Both the position numbers and the translations under genes were made by a program. 64,000 nt of DNA from Spirochaeta africana DSM 8902 (lineage in GTDB: Bacteria > Spirochaetota > Spirochaetia > DSM-27196 > DSM-8902). The stretch lies in contig NC_017098.1 of the NCBI RefSeq assembly GCF_000242595.2, forward strand, positions 2,747,501 to 2,811,500, written 5' to 3'. Position 1 is the first letter of the stretch. Every line of letters starts with the position of its first letter. The notes beneath the pieces were generated by a model. It made no database searches and was not told where the DNA came from. It saw only the letters and a program-made list of their open reading frames with translations. This document shows, piece after piece, positions 1 through 8,127 of this stretch.

Positions 1-987
1 TGGCTCTACAAGCACCGTGTCCGCAGTTTCGCCGAGATGCTCAATCTGCCCGCATCCCTGCGGTCCCGACTGGCCGAGCTGTTTGTGTTCCAACCCATCA
101 GCCCCGAACACACCGCGATCAGCACCGACGGCACCCGTAAAACCATATTCCGCCTGTTCGACAACCATGTGGTAGAAGGGGTGCTGATCCCGGCCAAAGA
201 CGGCAGGATTACGGCCTGTATCTCCAGCCAGGTAGGCTGTACCCTGCGCTGCGCATTCTGTGCTACCGCCCGGATACCCTTTCGCCGAAACCTCACCATC
301 GGCGAGATTGTCGACCAGGTTGGCTACCTGGATGCAACCGCCCGCAGCGAGTACGGCCACGGGCTGAGTAACATCGTCTATATGGGCATGGGTGAGCCTC
401 TGGCAAACTATGATGCAGTGAGCGCCTCGCTCCGTATCATCAGCAGTGAAACCGGTCTGGGCTTTGCGCCGCGCCGCATCACCCTTTCCACCGCCGGGCT
501 GGTGCCAGAGATCAAACGCCTGGCCGATGAAGACCTGGGTATCCAGTTTGCGGTGTCGCTGCACGCTGCCGATGAACCTACCCGACGCTCGCTGATGAGT
601 GCCGGACGTGACTACAGCCTGCAGGAGCTGGCTGATGCAATCCGCTACTGGTACAAGCGTACCGGCAGCCGGGTAACCCTCGAGTATCTGGTTCTGGCCG
701 GCAAAAACGACACCAGCGCGCATCAGCAGTCACTGATTCGCTATGCCGGTTCACTTCCCGTAAAAATCAATGTAATAGAGTACAATCCGATTGTCGGGAT
801 ACCGTTCTCTGCCGGAAGCCCGGCCGATCTGGATGCATTCGCCTCCGTACTGGCCGCTGCCGGGCTTACAGTAACGGTACGCCACAGTGGGGGAAAGGAT
901 ATCGATGCCGCCTGCGGACAGCTTGCGGCCCGCAAACTGCCGCAAACTGCCGATATGGATCAGTCTTCGACCGGTTCCAACCGGTAA
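1..987 (+). CDS. rlmN: 23S rRNA/tRNA adenine-C2 methyltransferase RlmN (5' end outside window)
   Basis: Radical SAM enzyme of the RlmN/Cfr family, which methylates C2 of adenine in 23S rRNA (A2503) and in some tRNAs. The reading frame is open from base 1, and the residues before the first in-frame ATG (base 37) read like the family's N-terminal helical domain, so the gene starts upstream of the window. The 4Fe-4S motif CxxxCxxC is visible as GCTLRCAFCATA near base 240. The SAM-binding GEP segment (MGMGEPLANYD) follows near 390. The C-terminal DIDAACGQLA carries the second catalytic cysteine that is transiently methylated. About 329 residues are present, against 345-385 usual for the family. 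The last 28 bases overlap the convergent sugar-dehydrogenase gene. Family assignment is very secure. Confidence 0.96.
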   Translation, partial: WLYKHRVRSFAEMLNLPASLRSRLAELFVFQPISPEHTAISTDGTRKTIFRLFDNHVVEGVLIPAKDGRITACISSQVGCTLRCAFCATARIPFRRNLTIGEIVDQVGYLDATARSEYGHGLSNIVYMGMGEPLANYDAVSASLRIISSETGLGFAPRRITLSTAGLVPEIKRLADEDLGIQFAVSLHAADEPTRRSLMSAGRDYSLQELADAIRYWYKRTGSRVTLEYLVLAGKNDTSAHQQSLIRYAGSLPVKINVIEYNPIVGIPFSAGSPADLDAFASVLAAAGLTVTVRHSGGKDIDAACGQLAARKLPQTADMDQSSTGSNR

Positions 988-2090
988 AGCCGGCCATTAG
1001 CGGCATCGGTCAGCAGGTAGATATACCCCTCAGGGCTGGTACGAACATCCCGTACCCGACCGATTTCGCGATGCAGCAGTACCTCCTGGTCTGTGACCTC
1101 GTTGCCGTCCAGCTGTACGCGCCGCAGGTGCTGATCCACCAGTGAACCGATAAACAGGCTCCCCTGCCAGCCAGGGAAGGCCGGGGAATCGTAGTACGCC
1201 ATTCCCGAAGGTGCAATCGCCGGTGTCCAGTGTACCACCGGCTGCTCCATTCCCTCGGCATGGGTTCCCTGGCCAACCTGACCACCGCTGTAGTGCTCAC
1301 CATGGCTGATTTCCGGCCAGCCGTAGTTGGCGCCCGCCTGGATGAGATTCAACTCATCACCACCGCGAGGTCCGTGCTCATTCTGCCAGATCTCTCCGGT
1401 AACAGGATGCACGATCATCCCCTGGGCGTTGCGATTCCCGTACGTAAACAGCTCGGGAAGGTATCCTTCCTGATCGACAAACGGATTGTCATCCGGAACA
1501 CCACCGTCAGAATACAGCCGCACGGTACTGCCCCAGTGATTCGAAGGGTCCTGCGCCAGCTCCATCTGTCCGCGCTCACCGATGGTAAGATACACATACC
1601 CGTCATGATCAAAGGCAATCCTGGAACCGAAATGTCTGCCTCCGCCCAGTGCTGGCTCTGCACTGAACAGAACCTCAAAACTGCGCAACTGGTCATCCTC
1701 CAGTCGTGCCCGCGCCAGGGCAGTAGTCGCTCCCCCACTGGTCGGACGGGCATAGGAGAGATAGATCCAGCCGTTTTCCTGGTACTCTGGATGCAGCACT
1801 ACATCGAGCAGACCACCCTGCCCCTGGGCCGCTACCCGCGGGAGATTGCCGATACGAACCCTGTCACCATTCGTGTCGACACGGTACAACCTGCCGCGAC
1901 GTTCGGTGACCAGATAGCCCCCATCGGGCAGGAAGGCTACCGCCCAGGGATGATGCAGCCCGTCGGCAACCTGCACCAGCCGGAAATCATGCTCCTGCGA
2001 ACGGTACACCCCCGGATCTGCCATGGCAGGAACCGCCGAGATGAACAACACAACCCAAATAAAGCTTTTTAGTAATGTTTTAGCACTCAT
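960..2090 (-). CDS. Secreted PQQ-dependent sugar dehydrogenase (YliI/Asd-type)
   Basis: 376-residue soluble quinoprotein of the glucose/sorbosone dehydrogenase family. By family these are six-bladed propellers that oxidise aldoses in the periplasm with PQQ. A signal peptide is clear: a basic start, a hydrophobic stretch over residues 8-22 and a likely cut at AMA|DP. Family motifs appear in order: HPWAVAFLPDG, TERRGRL, GGRHFGSRIAFD with the catalytic-type histidine, TIGERG, YGNRNAQGM and NEHGPRGGDELN. No cytochrome domain is attached. The start is fixed by a leaderless promoter: TATCTT lies six bases before the ATG and there is no Shine-Dalgarno sequence. The gene is divergent from the acyltransferase gene and overlaps the end of rlmN by 28 bases. 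No PQQ synthesis genes are visible here, so the cofactor source and the sugar are unknown. Confidence 0.9.
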   Translation of the reverse strand: MSAKTLLKSFIWVVLFISAVPAMADPGVYRSQEHDFRLVQVADGLHHPWAVAFLPDGGYLVTERRGRLYRVDTNGDRVRIGNLPRVAAQGQGGLLDVVLHPEYQENGWIYLSYARPTSGGATTALARARLEDDQLRSFEVLFSAEPALGGGRHFGSRIAFDHDGYVYLTIGERGQMELAQDPSNHWGSTVRLYSDGGVPDDNPFVDQEGYLPELFTYGNRNAQGMIVHPVTGEIWQNEHGPRGGDELNLIQAGANYGWPEISHGEHYSGGQVGQGTHAEGMEQPVVHWTPAIAPSGMAYYDSPAFPGWQGSLFIGSLVDQHLRRVQLDGNEVTDQEVLLHREIGRVRDVRTSPEGYIYLLTDAANGRLYRLEPVED

Positions 2091-2096
2091 GGGTAC

Positions 2097-2125
2097 AAGA
2101 TACCTATATTGCGCTTCCTCATCAA
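2097..2125 (-). promoter_or_regulatory. Leaderless promoter of the PQQ sugar dehydrogenase gene
   Basis: On the minus strand TTGATG (2120-2125), a 17-base spacer and TATCTT (2097-2102) stand exactly six bases before the ATG at 2090. Transcription would start on or next to the start codon. There is no Shine-Dalgarno sequence. Confidence 0.55.
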
Positions 2126-2138
2126 ATTTTAATATACT
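2109..2138 (+). promoter_or_regulatory. Promoter of the DUF374 acyltransferase gene, almost leaderless
   Basis: TTGCGC (2109-2114), an 18-base spacer and TATACT (2133-2138) end eight bases before the ATG at 2147. There is no Shine-Dalgarno sequence in the gap. The element interleaves with the divergent promoter of the sugar dehydrogenase. Confidence 0.45.
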
Positions 2139-2146
2139 GAGATTCT

Positions 2147-2860
2147 ATGTTACCTCTGCTTACTCTCTGTACCCGTGGGGTTCTGATTGCCGTGTACCGG
2201 CTGCTGGGCCTGTCGGTGCGCATTATAGATGACCCGATTGACCAGTTGCGTGCCCACCGCCGTAATGCCAACAATATCCTGTTCGGTATCTGGCATGAAT
2301 TCTCGGTGGTCGGGATCTACTGGTATCGCCACCGGCGCGGCTCGGCCCTGGTCGAGGATTCCTGGAAGGGTGATGTCCTGGCCGGTATAATGAACCATTT
2401 CGGGTTCAAGGATTTCCGCATAAACAGCAACAACTCCCGGGCATACGGGCGCGGGGTGCTCGGGTTTATCCGGTATCTCAAGGATGGGCATGACGGCACG
2501 ATCGCGATGGACGGACCCAACGGCCCGGCTCGCCAGGCAAAGCCGGGGATTCTGCACATAGCCGCCAAAAGCGGTGCGCTGATTATCCCCGGCGGGGCAT
2601 ATTTCAGCCATGCAATCCGCTTCAAGAAGCGCTGGGACAACTACCAGATCCCGCTTCCATTCAGCCGCTGTCATATGGTATTCGGCGAGCCCTTCGAGGT
2701 ACCGCCGGATTTCCGCGAACGCGAGCAGGAGGTGCTGGACGAGCTGAACCGGATCACCGATGAACTGACCGAAGAAGCCCGTCAGCGCGGCAGAGCCTAT
2801 TCGCGGTCATCCGCGCTGATTTCGGTAAAATCCGAGCGGCTGGAACGGGCAACGGCCTGA
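2147..2860 (+). CDS. DUF374-type lysophospholipid acyltransferase family protein
   Basis: 237-residue protein of the DUF374 branch of the lysophospholipid acyltransferase superfamily, which is expected to transfer an acyl chain onto a lipid acceptor at the inner membrane. Visible family pattern: an N-terminal hydrophobic helix (residues 3-22), WHEFSVV near residue 50, then EDSWKGDVLAGIMNHFGF, the hallmark DGPNGPARQAKPGILHIA segment around residues 125-142, and a downstream IIPGGAYF strand. DUF374 proteins lack the canonical HX4D box, and so does this one. The gene stands alone between divergent and convergent neighbours. Substrate is unknown: lipid A-like acylation is unlikely in an organism showing no LPS genes here, and a phospho- or glycolipid acceptor is an inference. 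Confidence 0.82.
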   Translation: MLPLLTLCTRGVLIAVYRLLGLSVRIIDDPIDQLRAHRRNANNILFGIWHEFSVVGIYWYRHRRGSALVEDSWKGDVLAGIMNHFGFKDFRINSNNSRAYGRGVLGFIRYLKDGHDGTIAMDGPNGPARQAKPGILHIAAKSGALIIPGGAYFSHAIRFKKRWDNYQIPLPFSRCHMVFGEPFEVPPDFREREQEVLDELNRITDELTEEARQRGRAYSRSSALISVKSERLERATA

Positions 2861-2876
2861 GCCGGTGCTTTGTCGT

Positions 2877-2944
2877 AGCCGCGCCCTATCGTAAGCCGCA
2901 CCCCCTCTGAGGCCGCGCCCTCTCCAAAGCCGCGGCTCTGTCTA
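2877..2944. repeat. Four-copy 17-bp tandem repeat between convergent genes
   Basis: Units start at 2877, 2894, 2911 and 2928, an exact 17-base period. The consensus is close to AGCCGCGCCCTCTC plus three variable bases. The last unit runs into the stop codon of the chemoreceptor gene ending at 2942. There is no terminator-like T-run nearby. Confidence 0.8.
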
Positions 2945-4780
2945 TAGCGCGAACTCCTGAACCACCGTAAGCAGCTGCTCCATGCGTTCGCGGCTCTCGC
3001 TGGTCTTTTCGGTCATGTCCTGCAGGGCCTCGAGTATCTCCTTGATCCCGATCTCCATCTCCTGCATCCCCGATACCGCCGTCGTCGAGATCTGCCGGGC
3101 ATGCTCCATGGCTTCCTCGATCTGCTGGTTCTGCCGCGAGATGTCGGTGCTGTCCTGGCGGATGTCCTGGGTTATCTGTGACACCTCCTGGGTTGCCGCC
3201 AGCACCTCACGCGAGCCCACCGACAGCTCCCGCATCCCGTTGTTGATCTCGGCCATCGACTCGGTAAAGCGCGATACCTCCTGCTGGATGTTCTCGAACG
3301 CCTGATACCCCTCGGTACTGGCATGGTCGGCACTCTGTATCTGTTCGGCCACGCTGTTCACGATCTGGGTTATCCCGGCTGCATGCTCCCGCGTCGATTC
3401 CGACAGCTTGCGGATCTCCTCGGCGACCACCGCAAACCCCTTGCCGGCCTCACCGGCATGGGCGCTTTCGATCGCCGCATTCATCGACAGCAGATTCGTC
3501 TGGTTTGACACATCGTTTATGACCGACACAATCTCCAGCACCGCATCCACCTGCCGGGCAATCTGCGAGATCGTTTCATTGGTGGTCTCGATATAACCAC
3601 CGCCGGTCTGCACCACCTGCAGCAGCTGCTCGGCACCGCTGCGCCGGTCCTCGGCAACCTGCGCTACACTCTGTACCGAGGCGTTGATCTGCTCGAAGGA
3701 TGCCAGTGACTGCTCGATCGCCGCCGACTGCCGCTGGATCGATTCGCTCAGATGGGTCACCCCGCCGGTAATCCCAGATATCGAGTCGCCGGCCTCGGTT
3801 ACCGCCCCGTCCAGTCGCTGAAACTGCTGGTTCAGCGACTCCACGTTGCGGGTAATCTGGTTCAGTGCCGCCGCCGACTCGGAAGCAGCCGCCGACACGC
3901 TGTCCTTCAGCTCCCCGACACTGGCGGCCGAGCTGCGCACCTGCCCGAAAAACGCCCCGACACGCTCCTGGATGGTGTTGATGTACCCGGCAATCGCTCC
4001 CAGCTCGTCGCGGCTGTGTACCTGCGACCGGCGCCGAAAGTCCTTGTTGGCCATCTCCTCCATTACCCCGTGCAGCTCTTGCATTTTCCGGGAAAGCCGA
4101 CTGCTGAACACAAAAGCGAAGGCAAAGCTGATCACCGTCATCCCGATTGCCGCCAGCAGCACGGTACGCAGCGAGCGGGATACATAGACATTAGCTTCCG
4201 CTATAATTCGTTCAGAAAGCGGCAGCAGAGTGTGCTGCGCCAACTGGTTATTCAGACCGACCGCCGACTCTATCCGACTCTCGGCGGATGCGACAAGGTT
4301 GGGAATCTGTCCGAAGCTTTGCTGGCTCTCCCGCAGGTGCATCTGGATCCGCAGCAGCCCTGGCTTGGTGACGAGTCCCGGTATATCAGTCTCCTGCAGC
4401 TGTACCAACCGGCCGCGAAAATCCTCGAAGGCGTTATCGACATATCGATAGGTGGTTTGCGCCGCGGCAAGGCGCTGCGATGCCGCCGCAGACAGCCGCT
4501 GCTGTCCGGGGTGGGTAAACAGCAGCTGCATCTGCTGCTGCTGATCGGCCAGCGCGTTCTCCCAACGCTCCCGGCTGCGCTGCAGATCCCCGGATTCCAC
4601 CAGCATGCCGCGGGCGGTGCCGTATACCAGGTAGGTTGCCGAGACTGCCTGCAGGGATTGCTGGGACAGGTCGCGCAGCTGGTTGGCAGCAACCAGCAGA
4701 TTGCCAGCATACGCCATGACCGCAATAAAGCCGAATATGACGGTACTGGTTACTATAGAGTTCTTGTGGCCGATTTTCAT
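2942..4780 (-). CDS. Methyl-accepting chemotaxis protein 1 of a tandem pair
   Basis: 612-residue transmembrane chemoreceptor that should feed ligand signals to CheA/CheW. Features in order: a short basic start [10 protein letters not shown]1 at about residues 10-28, a periplasmic four-helix-type sensor to about 205, TM2 at about 207-229, a HAMP-like linker around 230-270, then a long coiled coil. The signalling hairpin reads [18 protein letters not shown] and [15 protein letters not shown]. There is no C-terminal CheR-docking pentapeptide. Residues 235-610 are identical to the receptor encoded just upstream; only the sensor and the two membrane helices differ. The start matches that receptor (MKIG) and lies six bases after a GATACT box, with no Shine-Dalgarno sequence. 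Ligand unknown. Confidence 0.95.
   Translation of the reverse strand: MKIGHKNSIVTSTVIFGFIAVMAYAGNLLVAANQLRDLSQQSLQAVSATYLVYGTARGMLVESGDLQRSRERWENALADQQQQMQLLFTHPGQQRLSAAASQRLAAAQTTYRYVDNAFEDFRGRLVQLQETDIPGLVTKPGLLRIQMHLRESQQSFGQIPNLVASAESRIESAVGLNNQLAQHTLLPLSERIIAEANVYVSRSLRTVLLAAIGMTVISFAFAFVFSSRLSRKMQELHGVMEEMANKDFRRRSQVHSRDELGAIAGYINTIQERVGAFFGQVRSSAASVGELKDSVSAAASESAAALNQITRNVESLNQQFQRLDGAVTEAGDSISGITGGVTHLSESIQRQSAAIEQSLASFEQINASVQSVAQVAEDRRSGAEQLLQVVQTGGGYIETTNETISQIARQVDAVLEIVSVINDVSNQTNLLSMNAAIESAHAGEAGKGFAVVAEEIRKLSESTREHAAGITQIVNSVAEQIQSADHASTEGYQAFENIQQEVSRFTESMAEINNGMRELSVGSREVLAATQEVSQITQDIRQDSTDISRQNQQIEEAMEHARQISTTAVSGMQEMEIGIKEILEALQDMTEKTSESRERMEQLLTVVQEFAL
2952..4078 (-). 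repeat. Copy A of a 1.13-kb near-perfect tandem repeat (MCP signalling half)
   Basis: Matches 4837-5963 at a fixed offset of 1885 bases. I noticed only a handful of differences (for example near 3569, 3590, 3778, 3888 and 3927), and those I checked are synonymous. The match stops abruptly at the HAMP-proximal codon ELH. Confidence 0.93.
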
Positions 4781-4786
4781 ATAGAG

Positions 4787-4815
4787 AGTATCTGGATCTG
4801 CGCCCAGTTGTGCAA
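4787..4815 (-). promoter_or_regulatory. Candidate leaderless promoter of MCP 1
   Basis: TTGCAC (4810-4815), a 17-base spacer and GATACT (4787-4792) stand six bases before the ATG at 4780. The geometry is the same as for the upstream paralogue. The -10 departs from TANNNT at its first base, so confidence is moderate. Confidence 0.42.
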
Positions 4816-4826
4816 CAGTTTTTATG

Positions 4827-6665
4827 TTAAACCGAAAATTCCTGCACCACCGTAAGCAGCTGCTCCATGCGTTCGCGGCTCTCGCTGGTCTTTTCGGTCA
4901 TGTCCTGCAGGGCCTCGAGTATCTCCTTGATCCCGATCTCCATCTCCTGCATCCCCGATACCGCCGTCGTCGAGATCTGCCGGGCATGCTCCATGGCTTC
5001 CTCGATCTGCTGGTTCTGCCGCGAGATGTCGGTGCTGTCCTGGCGGATGTCCTGGGTTATCTGTGACACCTCCTGGGTTGCCGCCAGCACCTCACGCGAG
5101 CCCACCGACAGCTCCCGCATCCCGTTGTTGATCTCGGCCATCGACTCGGTAAAGCGCGATACCTCCTGCTGGATGTTCTCGAACGCCTGATACCCCTCGG
5201 TACTGGCATGGTCGGCACTCTGTATCTGTTCGGCCACGCTGTTCACGATCTGGGTTATCCCGGCTGCATGCTCCCGCGTCGATTCCGACAGCTTGCGGAT
5301 CTCCTCGGCGACCACCGCAAACCCCTTGCCGGCCTCACCGGCATGGGCGCTTTCGATCGCCGCATTCATCGACAGCAGATTCGTCTGGTTTGACACATCG
5401 TTTATGACCGACACAATCTCCAGCACCGCATCCACCTGCCGGGCAATCTGCGAGATCGTCTCGTTGGTGGTCTCGATATAGCCACCGCCGGTCTGCACCA
5501 CCTGCAGCAGCTGCTCGGCACCGCTGCGCCGGTCCTCGGCAACCTGCGCTACACTCTGTACCGAGGCGTTGATCTGCTCGAAGGATGCCAGTGACTGCTC
5601 GATCGCCGCCGACTGCCGCTGGATCGATTCGCTCAGATGGGTCACCCCGCCGGTAATCCCCGATATCGAGTCGCCGGCCTCGGTTACCGCCCCGTCCAGT
5701 CGCTGAAACTGCTGGTTCAGCGACTCCACGTTGCGGGTAATCTGGTTCAGTGCCGCCGCCGACTCGGACGCAGCAGCCGACACGCTGTCCTTCAGCTCCC
5801 CGACACTGGCAGCCGAGCTGCGCACCTGCCCGAAAAACGCCCCGACACGCTCCTGGATGGTGTTGATATACCCGGCAATCGCTCCCAGCTCGTCGCGGCT
5901 GTGTACCTGCGACCGGCGCCGAAAGTCCTTGTTGGCCATCTCCTCCATTACCCCGTGCAGCTCCTCCATCCGTCGGGACAGGTTGCGGCTGAACAGATAC
6001 GAGAACAGCAATCCGGCAATGATCAGCAGGGCGCTGATTATTCCGGCCACCATAAACGCGGTTCTGAAAAACTCGGTGGCTTCCTTGGCAACCGCCTCGG
6101 CTATCGGGACCATGGTATGGCGGGCCAGCTGATCGCCGGTGGTAATTGATTCCTCGGTTCGCAACAGCACCGAGGATGTCAGAAAAAATGCGCGGCTGTC
6201 GCGCAGATCATTCTCGCGCAGATACATCTGGATCCGCACAATCCCCGGTTTTACCCGGAGACCAGGGATGTCGGCATCGCGCAGCTCCTCGATGCGCTCG
6301 CCAAGCTCGCGATTGGCATTGGCGGCATAGGCATACATATGTTCAAGACCGGAAAAGCGCTCCTCAATCTCTCGCGGCAGCCAGGCACGCCCCGGGTGCT
6401 CCAGCAATGCAGTAACCTGCTGCTCCTGTTCCGCCTGCATATCCCGCAGGCGCTGGTAGCTGTTGTCTATATTCCGTGAATCCACCATCACGGCTCGCAG
6501 CATCTCATTTACCCGGTAGGAGGATGCCACCGCCTCGGTTGCCTGTCGGGCCAGATCCTGCAGGAGGTTGGCCCTGATCATTGTAATCCCGGTATAGCCC
6601 AGTGCCCCGATAAATCCGGTTATCACCAAAATGCTGACCAGCGAGGTCTTGCGTCCGATCTTCAT
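4827..6665 (-). CDS. Methyl-accepting chemotaxis protein 2 of a tandem pair
   Basis: 612-residue chemoreceptor with the same architecture as its downstream neighbour: MKIGRKTS start, TM1 about 10-28, periplasmic sensor to about 208, TM2 about 212-232, HAMP-like linker, coiled coil and signalling tip [15 protein letters not shown]. The C-terminal 376 residues before the last two are identical to MCP 1, while the sensor domain is clearly different, so the pair likely senses different ligands through the same output. A longer start at 6731 is possible. I prefer 6665 because it gives the same MKIG start and the same 612-residue length as the paralogue, and because GATAAT lies six bases upstream of it. 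Only 46 bases separate the two genes. Confidence 0.94.
   Translation of the reverse strand: MKIGRKTSLVSILVITGFIGALGYTGITMIRANLLQDLARQATEAVASSYRVNEMLRAVMVDSRNIDNSYQRLRDMQAEQEQQVTALLEHPGRAWLPREIEERFSGLEHMYAYAANANRELGERIEELRDADIPGLRVKPGIVRIQMYLRENDLRDSRAFFLTSSVLLRTEESITTGDQLARHTMVPIAEAVAKEATEFFRTAFMVAGIISALLIIAGLLFSYLFSRNLSRRMEELHGVMEEMANKDFRRRSQVHSRDELGAIAGYINTIQERVGAFFGQVRSSAASVGELKDSVSAAASESAAALNQITRNVESLNQQFQRLDGAVTEAGDSISGITGGVTHLSESIQRQSAAIEQSLASFEQINASVQSVAQVAEDRRSGAEQLLQVVQTGGGYIETTNETISQIARQVDAVLEIVSVINDVSNQTNLLSMNAAIESAHAGEAGKGFAVVAEEIRKLSESTREHAAGITQIVNSVAEQIQSADHASTEGYQAFENIQQEVSRFTESMAEINNGMRELSVGSREVLAATQEVSQITQDIRQDSTDISRQNQQIEEAMEHARQISTTAVSGMQEMEIGIKEILEALQDMTEKTSESRERMEQLLTVVQEFSV
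4837..5963 (-). repeat. Copy B of a 1.13-kb near-perfect tandem repeat (MCP signalling half)
   Basis: Partner of 2952-4078. The encoded residues are identical apart from the final two codons (SV here, AL there). Confidence 0.93.
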
Positions 6666-6671
6666 GAAATC

Positions 6672-6700
6672 ATTATCAATGCGGTTTCCCTTTTTGGCAA
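6672..6700 (-). promoter_or_regulatory. Leaderless promoter of MCP 2
   Basis: TTGCCA (6695-6700), a 17-base spacer and GATAAT (6672-6677) end six bases before the ATG at 6665. Both boxes match five of six consensus bases. This promoter would lie inside the coding region if the longer start at 6731 were real. Confidence 0.55.
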
Positions 6701-6756
6701 CCGAAACCCCTGCAGTACTTGTGTAATCCATCCTTCATCGGTACAGTGGCAACGCT

Positions 6757-7956
6757 ATGAAAAATCAGCCTTCTGCAGTAATCATGATAATTCTCGGGGC
6801 CGTAGTAAATCTCTGCCTCGGCGCAGTGTATTCGTATAGTGTGTTTCGTCTGCCACTGGAACAGGAACTCGCCATTAACCCCGCTGCCAGCGGCTTTCCC
6901 TACATGGTGTTCCTGGCGATGTTTGCGCTCACTATGCCGTTCGCCGGATTTCTGCTGGAGCGCATCGGGCCGCGGGCAACGGCCCTGACCGGTGGCATGC
7001 TGACTGCCGGCGGCTGGCTGCTGGCCGGTTATGCCGGCGGGATTGGCCAGATTACCCTGACCTACGGGGTACTTGGCGGCATCGGCGTGGGAATCACCTA
7101 CGGGGTACCGCTGGCACTGGCAGCGCGCTGGTTTCCGCAACGCCCCGGCCTGGCGGCCGGGATCACCCTGCTCGGGTTTGGCATGTCGCCGTTCGTAACC
7201 GCACCCCTGGCCGGCTTCCTGATCGAAACCCTGGGTGTTCTGGCAGCCTTTCGTATCATGGGTGTCGGATTTGCTGCAGTTATCACACTCTGTGCACTGC
7301 CAATGCACCTCCCAGCAGCAGCCTCGCACAGCACTTCCCAGGCAGCGGGTGTTTCCCCGCGGGAAATGCTGCGCAGCACCCGATTCTGGGGATTATGGAT
7401 ATGCTTCACCCTGGGTACCGTAGTAGGTCTGACAGCAATCGGTATTACCAGCCCGGTAGCCCAGGTTGCAGGTGGCATGAGCTCGGCAGCTGCCGCTACA
7501 GCAGTCTCCATCATGGCTATTTTCAACGGGATTGGCCGGCCGTTGTTTGGCACCCTGACCGATAACATCGGCATCAGACGGGCAGCCCAGACTGCATTCG
7601 GTGTGATTGCAGCTGCTGCCGCCCTGATGCTGCTGGTCTGGCAGCTGCCGGCCGAGGCAGCCGCCCTGAGGATTGTGATGTTTGGCACCAGCTTTGCCGG
7701 CTTATGGCTGGTACTTGGCGGCTGGCTTGCCATTGCCCCGGCAGCAACCACCCAGATGTTTGGCCGCCGATTTTACAGCCGCAACTATGGCTTTGTCTAC
7801 ACCGCCTACGGGGCCGGGGCGATTATCGGCACCGTGCTTTCGGGCGCCCTGTACGATCTGTTCGGGGGATACCAGATGCTGTTTGCCGCCCTGCTGGGCG
7901 CCGGGATAGTCGGCCTGCTGGTATCGATTAAACTGCTGCCAAGCGTGCAGCACTGA
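6757..7956 (+). CDS. Major facilitator transporter, oxalate/formate antiporter (OFA) type
   Basis: 399-residue inner-membrane carrier with about twelve hydrophobic helices spread evenly along its length. The first helix carries the OFA-type pattern GAVYSYSVFRLPL, and the loop after helix 2 has LLERIGPRATAL, the MFS cytoplasmic-loop signature region. The loop after helix 4 reads ARWFPQRPGLAAGI, also typical of this subgroup. OFA carriers exchange or take up small monocarboxylates and dicarboxylates such as oxalate, formate or lactate. The substrate cannot be read from the sequence. The gene is divergent from the chemoreceptor pair, so a shared interest in an organic acid is conceivable but unproven. 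TACAGT nine bases before the ATG may be its -10, and there is no Shine-Dalgarno sequence. Confidence 0.86.
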   Translation: MKNQPSAVIMIILGAVVNLCLGAVYSYSVFRLPLEQELAINPAASGFPYMVFLAMFALTMPFAGFLLERIGPRATALTGGMLTAGGWLLAGYAGGIGQITLTYGVLGGIGVGITYGVPLALAARWFPQRPGLAAGITLLGFGMSPFVTAPLAGFLIETLGVLAAFRIMGVGFAAVITLCALPMHLPAAASHSTSQAAGVSPREMLRSTRFWGLWICFTLGTVVGLTAIGITSPVAQVAGGMSSAAAATAVSIMAIFNGIGRPLFGTLTDNIGIRRAAQTAFGVIAAAAALMLLVWQLPAEAAALRIVMFGTSFAGLWLVLGGWLAIAPAATTQMFGRRFYSRNYGFVYTAYGAGAIIGTVLSGALYDLFGGYQMLFAALLGAGIVGLLVSIKLLPSVQH

Positions 7957-7971
7957 CATACCGGCTATACC

Positions 7972-8053
7972 GCCTGCCCCTTGCTGGCACCGCCTGCTGT
8001 CTACAGCCTGCCCCTTGCTGGCAGGCGGGTCAGCTTTGCTGGCAGGCGGGTCA
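7972..8053. repeat. Short direct repeats downstream of the MFS gene
   Basis: GCCTGCCCCTTGCTGGCA occurs at 7972-7989 and 8006-8023. TTGCTGGCAGGCGGGTCA occurs at 8015-8032 and 8036-8053. The nested copies look like slippage products. Confidence 0.75.
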
Positions 8054-8063
8054 ACCCGGCCCC

Positions 8064-8113
8064 ACAGAATGCGCCGGACAACCACATTGTATCCAGTAAC
8101 CACCGCATTCTGT
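8064..8113. other. Inverted repeat between the convergent MFS and phosphofructokinase genes
   Basis: ACAGAATGCG (8064-8073) is the exact reverse complement of 8104-8113, with a 30-base loop. It sits 14 bases beyond the stop of the kinase gene and could end transcription from either side, but it has no T-run. Confidence 0.4.
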
Positions 8114-8127
8114 CCGGCCTGAGACGG

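Noticed and set aside
1230-2072. A 280-codon plus-strand frame opposite the sugar dehydrogenase
   Set aside because: The minus-strand gene has a signal peptide and all family motifs. The plus frame has none.
2877-2944. A CRISPR-like array
   Set aside because: The units are 17 bases with no unique spacers and there are no cas genes.
3752-4855. Plus-strand open frames repeated opposite both chemoreceptors
   Set aside because: They are shadows of the duplicated signalling domain and repeat only because the coding DNA is duplicated.
6666-6731. A start 22 codons earlier for MCP 2
   Set aside because: The paralogue starts with the same MKIG, both proteins are then 612 residues, and a -10 box lies six bases before 6665. 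The upstream ATG has its only Shine-Dalgarno-like bases directly adjacent.
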